Source: Channa striata (Eukaryota; Chordata; Actinopteri; Anabantiformes; Channidae). Taken from it: a DNA stretch of 64,000 bases. Location of the stretch: NCBI GenBank assembly GCA_033026295.1, contig CM065182.1, forward strand, positions 17,566,715 to 17,630,714. The letters run 5' to 3'. The position numbers and the translations under genes are program-made. Under the pieces are notes generated by a model. It had not been told where the DNA came from. It did not search any database and was given only the letters and a program-made list of their open reading frames with translations. The number at the start of each line of letters is the position of its first letter. Position 1 is the first letter of the stretch. Below are positions 24,368 through 36,244 of this stretch, one piece after another.

Positions 24368-27300
24368 CTGGGTTTATCCAGAGCTGTCCATTAAAGAGGG
24401 ACAAAGAAACAGAAAGAAAGTAGTCAGGAAATGACTTTTTCCAAAGAACTGAACATATGGGGCACACTTTACATTTCATCAGTTGAGATACAAGCAGCAC
24501 TTGCTGAAGTTAAAATGTAAACGCTTCCCTTCAGCTATGAAGTAATTATATGTGACAATGCACACATATATGCTCTGTCTTTTGCTATTATGCTGTATGT
24601 CACAATGACGTGTAGTTGAATTTAGAAACAGATGCATTCAATTGTCTGTGAAATGTAAAGCAGATCCAAGTCTTACACAAAAATCACAGCACATGTTCAC
24701 AACTATACATTTTTAGGTTTTGCATGTTTTTGTAAGTCACCTTTATGGTGTCTTTTGCAAACCAAAACATATAAAGAACAAATTAATGTGTCACACATAT
24801 TTCCACTTTTTCACTGCAAATGAAAGGGGAAATCATATTGAGCGAAGTCACTGAGGTGCATATTTGATTTGAATGGATCACACGTAGTGATTACCTTTGC
24901 CAAATCCATTTAACATGCAGCTCACGTTCTGCTACATGCTTATACCAGGGCACATCAGACATTTATGCTCATTTATATGTATAGGACTTCCGAATCTCCG
25001 TGTTTTTACAGTGCTATATCTGCCATTAACATTTAAGATCTGTGGGTCGTTTGTACCTGTTTGCTGTTAGTGGCAAATAATCCCAGATAATCTTGATGGT
25101 AGAGAGCCTTCTTAAAAGCTCAGTCACAAAAGCTGCATCAAATGAGCTGCAACATCCTTGATCCTCTGAGGAGTCCTCGTTCCTCAGCAAAAATTCAGTG
25201 ACATGAAATAATAAGTCACACTAAGTCGAAGCTGATGGTAAAAATAGCAAAAAACACTGCTAAATAAAAACTGCTGCAATGGTGCACAGCAAGAATTGAT
25301 TATTTTCCTGCTGAACTACATGCACTGCATGTGAATATATTGCTCTTTTTGCACTACTTATTGTCATAGTATGATAAAGGCTTGGTCCGGATTCTTTTTA
25401 AAGAATGAATAATGTTGGAAGGGCACAAGATTTTCTGAAACAAATCATTGTTGAACACTGTCCTGTTCATTCTGCCTCTGGCCTGAATCCTTTGGGCCAA
25501 TTAAATGTGAGCATTTGTCCACGCCATGGTATAAACAGAAGGTCGCCACATAGACAACAATACAACTCAGCTGGAGAGAAAGCTTTCTCATCATGACATT
25601 TTATAAAAATACATAGAAAAGATTTTTTCTATGGTTAAAATTGATTTATTAAGTCTGGTGCAGCTAATGCAGGACTTTAAAAAAAAAATCATTCACAAAG
25701 TTCCTTTTAAGTCAGCAAGTCTAAAAAGGTGAAATATTGTTACAAATCCACCCCCTGATACACACACTGTTAAATACAATCAATCTGAGATGTTGAGCGC
25801 ACCCAGAAGTTGTTTGGCTGATGATGTACTTTCATTCACTTTTTGCCACACAAGCAAAATCACTGTGAGGGAGGCCAAATAGGGAGGATGGTAACGTTAA
25901 AATTAGGCTTAAAGCTCAAAGCTGACGCAGAGCTCTGTCTTTTGACAAGAGGGAGAGAGTTTCCAGTGCAGAAAAGTTGATGCAGTTGCATTGACCTGTT
26001 TCAGGTTGTTCTCACCCTGGGATGTAAGCTTGATGGAGACAGAAAACAAAACCTTTAACAATCCCGTTAAAGTATCTCAGTGGCACATATTGCCATCATT
26101 TTCTACCATGGCTCTTCTAGATTTTAAATTTTCATTGAATACAATCAGTTCAAGATTGTGCAAGGAGCTCCACGATAGCAAAAACGGCATTCCATAAAAT
26201 TGTTCAGATTTTACTTATGAACCAAACAACAACGTGGTCCATCACATATTATGTTTACACAGTGTTTGTTAGGGTGGATTTTAATTTTAAGCTTAAACCA
26301 AAAATGATCAAGAATCATCCAGGGAGTGGAAGACCAAAAAGGTAAGACTGGGAGGAACTAGATACTTAGGACAACACTGGCTGACAAAGCAAGGTAGTCG
26401 GGGAGACAACACAGGAGGCAAGATCATAAAGTGACACTGTAAATAATAGACTACAGGGATGGAAGGAACTTGTTAAAATAATCTGGGGATGTCTTTAGTC
26501 CCAACACAACACAGTTACTGACCCAAAGAGAAACCAAACCACGCTCCAGTGTCCCCATGCTCATATCCACGCACAGAGTCTGGTGATGGTATCCTCATCT
26601 TTTTTTTTCCTTTTTCAGCTTTGCCTGTGGTGGAGGGGGTGGGGGTTACATTGACCCAGTTTTATCACGGTGGAAGTCACTATCACTCCGATCACTTTTC
26701 TCTCACACACTGTAAACCCAAGACTTTGCTAGTGGCCTTTTCACTCACTCTTTGTCCGAGCTTCAGCAGACAGTAAAAGCCACAGACAGTGATGGGAAAC
26801 ACAAAAAGGAAAGTGCAGCAGGGATGCACCTTGAATTCAGGTGGGTACAGGTACGGGTTAACATATTTCAGTAAAATGTCTGTGAAAAATACATTAAAAC
26901 TATGTATTACATACAGGCAAATCTGCAACAGGACTCAAATGGAAAAAACAAAAGACAAATGACATTTGATAAATAAAATGCTAAAGTAACTGAGTTATGT
27001 ATGTGACTTTACAGTACACATGTACTACAGTAGTTTTCAGAGGGCACTTCACTGCTTCACAAGTATTTCTCTTATCTAAAAGTATAAAAGTATTTAAGTG
27101 AAATACTCGAACATCCTATCATCTGCGTACTGACATTATTCAGACTAAGAAAGCTGTAAAATGATGTGAGCACTGTTAATTAGGAGGTTAATTGAATTTA
27201 TGTTTAATTAACTGGTATTATGTGAAATAACTCCAGTTGGTTGAGCCTAATTAATCTGTTTTTCTAACACATTTGATAAAAGGCTTTAAAACACCCGCTC

Positions 27301-30300
27301 TGCCAACACGCTGCACATGCCGACTGTGTGTGTCTGCAGACACTCTTCAATATAAAAAAAAAAAAATCAATCAGCTTCAAAGTTATAATGAAACAGTACA
27401 AATTGTACAAAGTGTATAGGCTTGTTTGGGGTTTGTCAAAATGAGGAAACTGTTTCTTCCATGATCAAAGAAACAGACTTTTTAGTTTGACAGTTTGCAT
27501 TATCATCCCCCATGTTATTAGCGCCTATTGCCAGATAACAGATTGCCTCTGAGGTGGCAGCCAATCTGACAGCAAAAAAAAAAAAGAATGGAATACTACT
27601 GCAAAGTGGCAGAGCACAGACACAAAGAAAAGTGTTTGATTGTTGACAAAGACATATTTAAAGAGGTCATATTAAGCATAATTTCAGGTTTATATTTGTA
27701 TTCTGGGGCTCTACTGAAACAGTTTTGGATAATTTCCAAAACAGCTTGTTTTTTTTGTATGACAGTTCTATATTTACTACTTCTCCTTCAGTTGTGTGTG
27801 AAACTGGTCATTTTAGCTCCCGTCTCCTGTCTCCTTCAAGTCCACTGTGTTCGGACTTGTCAGCTTGGAGAAACCAGGGCCAAACAGAGCGGTGAGCCAT
27901 GGATTTATGTGAGAAAGAGTGGGTTCGACTTTGTATATTGTGGGCATGTGGACTGAAAACAGAGGTCAGTTTATGGACTTATTTGTATGTAGGAATGTCT
28001 GGAACGTTTTGGGAGGGTCCAGTTAAAATCTCTGGGAGCCACTGGAAAGCTTTGGAAAAGCGATTCAACAGAGTAAACAGAACACACACCTCATCTAACA
28101 GATCCATCTAACATAAACATACTCCTGAGCTGGAACATGCATATTGAATGTTGCTCATTTGCATGTATCCTACCTTTTGTTAAAGTCGGTTTTCTGTGTG
28201 TTGAACTTTGAGACACAATTAACTAATAAGAAAGTTCAATGTCACAAAATCAATCTGTATGTTCACGCTTTAAACCGGAGTTAGAGGTGCATAACGTCAT
28301 CCGATGAGTGTGATGGCATCTTAGTGGTGTCAAACTCTAACAAAGAACTTTTTATGAGTTAAAAAGAGCTTTGTAAAAGAAACTCTGATCAATTTAGTTC
28401 CCCAAATCAGTGTATTATTGACCCAAGGTCGTCAGACGGTCTGTATTATTCAATGGTGGATAGAATAAAACGAGGCTGCAGCACAGTAATTACCTCCTAC
28501 ACCTATCGAGTGTTGATACTTCAGACATAGCTCATCCCCAAGGACTGAGCTTCTTATGTTGGGCTGAATTAATAAATGTTGCAGGATGGATGCAGGAGAC
28601 GAAAGAAATGCAAATGCATGTGCATGGTTAGGCATGTATTAATATTTAAAGAAAAGGCCAACTTATGCTAAGCTTTGCCATAATGTGAGCTGCTTCAGAA
28701 TTTGAGCACATAAAAGTCTCATGATAATAGGAAACTTTTAAAAGAAAGTTGCATCCCTCCGTTTTAGTTAGGGAGTGCTGCATGAGCCCAGGAGGGGGGA
28801 TTATGATGCCAGCTCACTTCTACCCCACCGGCTGAATAAAGATAACAGCTTTAAAGGCAAAGGCTGAGACCAAAGACAGAACTTTACACATACAAATGTT
28901 CTTCCAGATGACTGAATATTTTGCCCAGCACCCTAGTAAAACCTGCTTCATTTAAGATAATTTTTTTTTTCTGCTTTCAGATTTCTCAATCAATGTGGAA
29001 TTAGAATGCATTTATATAGTAAGTACAATGAAGCTCAGTTGTAAAAGTATTATTGCATTGATACATTTTGCCTTGAAAAGGGAAAACCAAACAGTCGTGC
29101 TAATATGAATGAAATGATGAGGTTTACAAGAAATGGCGGCAATGTCAGTCTTATAGTGGCGTGTCGACTATAAAGAATATCAGATTTCAGATATCACATT
29201 TTGGCAGTGTAGTGTTTAGTTCATGTCCAGCTGCAGAGGCGGTGCAGCGTGTATTTTTCGGGGACAAGCTGTTGAGGGGGCTGGTGTTTTTGGGAGCAGA
29301 TGGTTGTCTGGCTGCGCAAGATTGATAGCAACCTTTCCCTCTCTCCGCCCCGGCTTTCTGCAGCTCCTTCATCAAAAAGCTGTACACCCACACAGCGGAG
29401 TGGACATCGCCAGTGCAAGAAGCAGGCAGTAATGTAAGGGTGTGCTGCTCAATTACTGGCTTTAAAAAATGCTTGAGATACAGAAGATCCTTTTCTGCGG
29501 CATAAAAAAAAAAATTTGATAAAAAAGGCTTCTTGAGATAGTGGATGGCAGTAATCTGAGTCACTTGTCTCCAGCAGCTGATAAGCAGACTGTTTCTGTC
29601 AAAAGACAACCCGTATTTCTACGTTTTTGCTTGTGTTCAGCTTCGAGTCGGCACAGAATGACAGAAGGCCGTCCACCTCTTTTTTACATGGACATACACA
29701 CACATAACCGAACTGACACTGTTACAGCAAGAGCTACGGGCGCTAGTGGAAAGGAGAAAGGCAGTAGTTACCTCAGCCGAGGTGTGTATTCATTCACTGA
29801 AGCCCTGAGGGGCAAACAGTCGGTGTCACAGGCATTCACAGACCTACAACGTTTCCTGAACAGGTTCCTTGATGTTAACAGCGAAATCCTGTCAGCAAAG
29901 CTGCCGACAGCCAAGCTAACGCAGCAAAATAAATATGATATAATGCAAATAGGCGCTGGCTGGCACAGACAGTGTCTCTGGTCAGTGCTACAAACAAACT
30001 AGTGGAATCCTAAAACTGGAACTTACACATTTTGTTATTTTATTGGAATTTGCCATGTCTCCTAAATACTGCAAACACAAAATGTATGTGGCTGAGGGTG
30101 ACATAAAAAGATCAACAACACAGTAAAAACTACCAGTGATAACCACTGTTCTCCTAATAAAATCATAACCATTTCTCACACTCCACACATAATAATGTGA
30201 GATCATTTATGAGATGCTGAGGTGAATGAAGCAGACTAGCTGTTCCATTAAACAACCTGGAAATGGGTTGTGATCATTCACGATGTCACTGCTGTAAAAT

Positions 30301-30401
30301 AGCCTTGACCTGTAGGTAAACATTGGTCTCATACACAAAAATAAAAGACTTTTCTTGGCCCACATAGATGTTGATTTCAAAAAAGCTAATTTAAGGTACA
30401 G

Positions 30402-30994
30402 CACACTGTCATGATTCGGACTCTCAGCTCCACTTCCCCCCCGGACTCTTATTTTGTCACCCGCTCTTCTCCACATCCTGTCCTGCTCCACAATTACTCC
30501 GCCAACTTCATTACCCTCGTTTGTCCTCAATTGGTTTCACCTGTTCCCCCTGTCAGTTTATACCTGGACTTCACCACAGCTCAGGGCCAGATTCTCGTCA
30601 TTTTCCCCACGTCATTGGTCCCATGTCGTTTGCTTCTGTGTCGGTGCTCCTGTGGACTACTCTGTCGTTTGGACTGTTGGACACTCTCCTTGGCTTTTGG
30701 ACTCTTTGCCAGTTTTCCCCCATGGTCTGAGGTTTGGTTTCTGCCTTTTTGGTTTTCCCGTGTGTTTTTGTTCTGCCGGTATTTCCCCGTCATTGTCAGC
30801 CTGGCCTGTTTCTCCTTTTCTCTCGGGTTTTTCTTTGTGTTCCCCTGGGGCTGACCGTATTAGTTCAATTTAGTCATTTGTATACCCGGTGTTTCGGTCT
30901 CCTTTTGTTTAGTACAAATAAAGTTTCATGTCCGATTTGCACTCCCTCTCGTTGTCTTTCTGGGTCTTTAAAAATCCTCACACGTGACACACAC
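30402..30994 (+). mobile_element. solo LTR of an LTR retrotransposon with 5-bp target-site duplication
   Basis: A 583-bp unit (30407-30989) begins TGTCATGATTC and ends CACGTGACA, with TG...CA termini and short inverted ends TGTCA/TGACA. It is flanked by identical 5-bp direct repeats CACAC (30402-30406 and 30990-30994). A polyadenylation hexamer AATAAA (30918-30923) near the 3' end sets a plus-strand orientation. No internal gag-pol region or second LTR is next to it, so it is a recombined solo LTR, probably of the Ty3/gypsy class (inference from length and termini). The several 70-150-aa ORFs inside are chance products of its C/T-rich sequence. Confidence 0.8.
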
Positions 30995-33639
30995 AGACAT
31001 CATGAAAACACACTCTGTATTACTGAAAATCTGAAAACACAGCTGGGCAACCACCAAAGATTTGGGAGCCTACAAATTGGGAAACTAAGCAGCAAACACT
31101 CAAATGAAGTGAAATCTACATGCAATATATAAAGCCACACGGTGTCGGCAGGCGGTTTCCTTTGACACCGGTGTCAGAGCGGCATGTAGGGTGGAGAGAG
31201 GGTCACTGCTGTTGCAGATGTGGAAAGGCAGCAGAGAGTGAGGCATCTCCTGCCCATCACGGATATGATGTGAATGATAACGACGAGTGAAGCTCCCTGT
31301 ACAGACGGCTGCTTGCCAAACTGGGTAAAAATGACCTTTTGAATAAGGACATTTAACCCCAAACGTCTTCCAGCACTGAGGGCGTAATGAGCAGGACCAT
31401 GGTGTTAATGTGCACCATTGTGTGAATGCCAAGTGCTTCTGGTAGAATTAAGTGTGATCGGCTTTACAGTTAGTACAGATCGCAGATATGGAATGCAAAA
31501 TGATCTACAAAAGGTTGCCTCAGAGGTGAACAGAAAGTGGACTTAAGTCATTATGTCTCGCATGCGAATCAGGCTTAAGACACACATCTAATGATGCAGG
31601 ATTTAGTGGAAACGAAGGAAATGACACACACTCGCTGTGTGTGATGACTCGGTTGTGACTCAGATTCCCTAATGAGTGTTTTACTTTATTAGCAATGGCA
31701 TCACAATGGTGCAATAATGATACATAAGCATGAGTGTTGCGTTTTACTATTCCCACTATCGCTTTTCTGCAAATCTTTAAACTTGTCTACTTGGTGAATG
31801 AATTTCTTTCATCACATCTTCACGTTTTGGCTAATCTAGGTTAACCTATCGCTAAATGAATTCCATACTGTAACCTGGTTTGTTTTAGTGTCTCATCTGA
31901 GCTGATAGATCTAAAGGCTAGTGAGGGGAAGTCAACATAATTACATCACTTAATCTCCACAGTCAGCGGACAGAAAGTGCAGCACAAACGGGCCAATCAG
32001 TGGGACGCGTGATAGGAAACATTCAGCAACTCCTTCTTTCTCCCTGACGTTCTGTCAGACTGAAACAAAGACCTGACCGTCAAGACATCATTTGTATACT
32101 TTTATTATAGTAGTTACTGATAACTAGATATGGCTAACACCTCTATTAAAATGCCTTATATTAATGATCACAATGTAATGGCAAAATAATGCAACAGGAC
32201 TTTGACCTCCGGGCCTTGTCAATAATAATGGCAAAATGACTTCAATCTTAAAATAGAAAACCAAGAATAGAGACTGAGAGATTTCATGGTCGGGCTGGCT
32301 TTGAGCTCTCTGTCACAGAAAGATAAAAACACTTTGCTTATGCTGTGAATATATTTAAATCTTCAAAGTATTCATTCTTGAAAAAGCACAATGTCATAGT
32401 CAATGATTGTTTTGAAATTGCAACCAGCTGACAGTGGAGATCCCATATCTGAACATCACTAAATCGTAATCTGGTGCTTGTGCCAAACATTCTCTACTGG
32501 ACCTTGAAAAGAGACTGTCAAAAAGACAAATGCAATAACATAATCAATCGGGCTGATTTGTAAAGGCAACAACCTAACAAATGTTGTCTGATGTTATATT
32601 CATAAAGCGTCTGTGTATGTGTTTTCTGTGACAGTGCTGGATTTCTCTTTCAGAGCGTCTGAGTCAGAAGAGAAGCTCTAGATAGACACAAACTTGTTGT
32701 ATGAAGCAAACATACCCAGGGTTCTTTGGTGTGTTTTACTGTGTCTCCAATCCATTTTATCGCCGGCAAACGGCAACCTCACACCCCTCTATACGGCAGG
32801 TGGTTGCTCATGGTGACCAAAAAAATCAACAGTAACATCTGTTCGTTACAGTCTGGTAACAACCGTCTGCTGTTTCCACTCTGTAATTTATTCCAGACCA
32901 TCTTTATATCGTGGATGAAAACCTCAACGAAAGCATGAGTGTGCATGAAAACAAGGGTACAGTTGCCCGGGAGGTGTGTCAGCCTCTCCCTCAGCATCAC
33001 AGCAGCCTGCAGCATCAACATTTAGAACAAGGGATCATTAGGAAAAGCAGCATTGCTCATGTTTTGGAGATTTGAGTTTCCTGCAAAATACAGCTTTAGA
33101 TCACTATAAACTAAAGCGCCACATTTTAATATCTGAATTAATATTTCAGTAGTGGAAAGCTTCAGATAAGTGCAGCTGGGAACAGCCCATTTCAAGTCTG
33201 TAGTAGTGTTACAATTAATATTCTTTAAATACATTTTAAGATAATTTTTCTAACTTAACCTATTATGTTTTGTCTGTATTGATTAAGCTGGTTTTTTTTT
33301 GGTCTATAAAATGTCTGACAATAAATCACTTACTTGATGAATTTTTTCAGCTCTTAATGTAAATACTTTACTTTATGCCCTTACTTTATCTTCTCACACA
33401 TCTTTATCTATCATTGCCATTTTGATGATAGATGTGGAGTTCCAGATCCAGACACTCTGCATCTGTACAATGCAATGATAAACAGTTTGGAGTCAGTTTC
33501 CTGTCATGTGCAAATCTTTGAAAGCAATCCAGTGTGTAGTTCATAAACATAGTGAGGGATATATGAGGTAACTAGTCTGTATAGTCTTTGTGTAAAGTGC
33601 TTTGAGATGATTTGCCATCACTGACTGGGATTGGTAAGA

Positions 33640-34465
33640 AAGATCATATTTCACCTTCATTAGCTTCTCTCCATTGGCTTCCCATTAAATGAAGGATAGA
33701 ATTTAAAGCCCTTCTTCTGACCTATAAAGCTCTAAACTGTTGAGCTCCATCCTACCTCAAAGATCTCCTCGTACCATATCATCCTGATAAAACACTTCGG
33801 TCTCAGATTAAGTAGAATGGGAGGCAGAGCCTTTAGCTATCAAGCTCCTCTCGTGTGGAACCAGCTCCCGGTCCAGATTTAGGAAGCAGACACCCTCTCC
33901 ACTTTTAAGACTAGACTCAAAACCTTCCTCCTTTATAAAATTTTATAAAAATAGTTAGTTCTAGTCCTGCTGCTATAGGCTTAGACTGCTGGGGGACCAA
34001 CCACTGATGGACTGAGACACTTTCCTCCTCTCACCCCACATTTATATGTCACCACTGTATGACATTATCTCAGTGTCTCCTTTTCCCACAGTCGTGCTTC
34101 TCCCTCTGTCTCCCTCTCTCTGTCCCTGTCCTCAGGTGTCCCTGGCTTTGGCGCTGTGTGTTTTCCAGTGCACAGCTACTGGTCCTACCAACCTGCCCAA
34201 TGTTTTCTTGTTGCTTTTGTTGCTCTTTTCTCTCCATTTTCCACTAACCCTGACCGGTCAAGGCAAATGTCCCTAACGACCCTGAGCCTGGTTGTGCTGG
34301 AGGTTTCTTCCGTTAAAGGAAGTTTTTCCTCTCCACTGTTGCCTATAGCTGGTCAGGGTTTTTTTTCTCTACATGTCTGTATAGTCTCGACTTTATCATT
34401 TAAAGTATCTTGACATGACTTTGTGAATTGGCGCTTTTTAATGTTAAATTGAACTGAATAAATTA
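33640..34465 (+). mobile_element. degenerate L2-like LINE 3' end
   Basis: Translated with several stops and frameshifts, the first part reads as the end of a fish L2-type reverse transcriptase ORF: SLHWLPIK, KALLLTYKAL, APSYLKDLLVPYHP, then GGRAFSYQAPLVWNQLP and TFKTRLKTFLL. The following 3' UTR has the usual words 'ggtttcttccgttaaaggaa' and ends 'gaattggcgctttt...aaattgaactgaa', the usual fish LINE tail. It is 5'-truncated, dead, and in plus orientation, antisense to the host intron. Confidence 0.75.
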
Positions 34466-34484
34466 GGGATTTATTTGGACACAG

Positions 34485-34685
34485 CCAGAATCATGTAGGG
34501 CAGTGGAGTATCCCAGCATGCACTGGGCACTGGGCAGTGAACCAGGATAGGTCACCAGTCCATCAAATGGCAAACATAAACAAACCCATTTGAATCTGCA
34601 GGCAATTTGGAGTTTCTAGTTTCCTGACCTGTGTCTGTAGACTGTGGGAGGAAACTGGAGCACTGAGAGAAAGGGATCGAATAAC
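34485..34685 (+). repeat. dispersed fish repeat, degraded copy (plus)
   Basis: 'aggtcaccagtccatcaaatgg', 'ggcaatttggagtttctag' and 'gactgtgggaggaaactgga' match the order of the better copy at 57620-57990. It directly follows the L2-like relic. Confidence 0.55.
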
Positions 34686-35879
34686 TAGAGCTCATGCAAT
34701 TAGTTCACTGACAGAAAATTAATTTAATAAATATAATGATACTACTTGGGTCCATTTTCAAGCAAAAGGATTTTGGCTCTTAAATGGGAAGATCATTGAG
34801 TTTAGACTGATTTGGATAAAAAGACACTTGATTTTTACCTCAGCAATCATGTAAAATGCAAGTTCTGATAACAGATTTTAAAAAATTGCTGAGAGAATCA
34901 GACTTGGTTTTATGTTTGGTGCACTGAAATATGAAATTGTTGTCCATGTTTTTTTGTGAGGGTTGATGTGTGTAGCTTTGGTCAGAGAACCATAACATAA
35001 ACAACTCAAAGCAGCTACAATGTGGGAGCTGCAGAACTGGAGGATCTCAGTGTAACATCTCAGAAGCATATTAGCTTTAAACTGGTTTGTAAATGCCTCC
35101 TCGTTTCTTTTTTCGAAAACGTCTCTTCTGACAATGCGCTGCTGCGATTCGTCTGTGCATATCTGAGTGTTTGTGTGTGTGTCTTGTGAAGTTAATGCAT
35201 CTATATGAACAACCTCTCTGCCTGACACTTACCATAGTCTAACCTCTAACATATTTTTGATATTTGAAATGAATGTTTTTCGACCTTAAAATGAGAGGAC
35301 GGAGCCTTCCCAGTCACTCTCACCCATCAGTAACACATGTGCATGCTCCACCTGCCACACTCTTTTAGCTACACCACCTTTTGTTTTTGCACGATTTGTG
35401 CACAACTGATGCCGCTGCCTGAGGCTTATTTGTTCCATGTGTGCCAATAAATTACTGGCTGTTGCAGTTTAAAATAAAATAAAATATTATGCTCATGCGC
35501 TGCATCATCTGTCCTGCTCTGCCACTCATCAGCACCACGACAAGCATGAATAAACCAGCCATAAATAATGTCATTCTTCCTCTGCATTGCTGTTCATTGG
35601 GCTATTCTGTAATGGAAAATCTATTAGCTCCTGTTTACAAAGTCGCTAGATGGCGCCCTGCATGGATTTATGTATTTTCAATGGCATCTTCGTTGCACGG
35701 TGTTTGAACCTTTACCACAACATGGAAATCAAGCTGATGTGGGCGACAGGGCCCGAGCTGCCGGGCCTGCACCTTCGCACATGTGCAACCAGAGTCCGTG
35801 TGTTATTCTCTGCTTCATACGTGTGTCAGTGAATGAAACACGCACAGTCCCTGCTGCTGACAGGAGGATGCCGTGCACG

Positions 35880-36240
35880 CCATCAGTCTGACAGGTAATT
35901 CCAATCTATTTGTCTGCGCTGGAAGACGAATCGAAGCACCGGACGCGGGGGGCTGACGGGGGGCGGGCAGGCTGCAGGCCGCCCGGCCGCCCGCCCGCCC
36001 CCGCCGCCGCGGTCAGCAGCTAAAAAAGAAGCATCACTTACATCAGGAGCGACAGTCCCGTAGTGCGCGGAGCGGAAAGACAAATCCTCATGTCTGGAGC
36101 GGCCGCCGTGTCGGTGGGATCCAGATGTGTAACAGCTGCCCTGCCTGCTCGTTTGCTGGTGCACTGGAAAGAAATCAACAGATTCGCTGAAGCCCCGGCT
36201 TGATTACGCGACGCTCAGCTCGGCCGGAGCTCAGATGAAC
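35880..36240 (-). promoter_or_regulatory. CpG island, probable promoter and non-coding exon 1 of the DUSP10-like gene
   Basis: Very GC- and CpG-rich, including a (CCCG/CCG)-rich core at 35970-36012. On the minus strand a consensus donor GAT|GTAAGTG ends a candidate exon at 36042. It is the nearest CpG island upstream of the DUSP10-like coding exon, and human DUSP10 also begins with a non-coding exon. The pairing over 11.7 kb is inference. Confidence 0.5.
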
Positions 36241-36244
36241 GCAT

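Larger units (their letters stand above)
24384..36041 (-). other. predicted intron 1 of the DUSP10-like gene
   Basis: Runs from the donor CTGAT|GTAAGTGATG in the CpG island (exon end 36042) to the acceptor before the coding exon (pyrimidine tract then GGACAG at 24389-24384). About 11.7 kb with no recognisable coding sequence. It holds a solo LTR (30407-30989), an L2-like relic (33640-34465), a dispersed repeat (34485-34685) and an AT-rich TAATTA cluster near 27180-27260. The 140- and 153-aa ORFs around 29187-30002 show no family features and are taken as chance. Confidence 0.45.

Noticed and set aside
27588..27956. 122-aa plus-strand ORF with a hydrophobic middle
   Set aside because: The composition comes from T-rich DNA; no start context or homology recognised.
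29541..30002. 153-aa plus-strand ORF (and the 140-aa minus-strand ORF at 29187-29609)
   Set aside because: No family motif, no splice context, intronic position; overlapping ORFs on both strands suggest chance.
30411..30873. Overlapping 147- and 139-aa ORFs
   Set aside because: They lie inside the solo LTR; LTRs of this type do not code for protein and the peptides are Pro/Ser/Phe-rich translations of pyrimidine-rich sequence.
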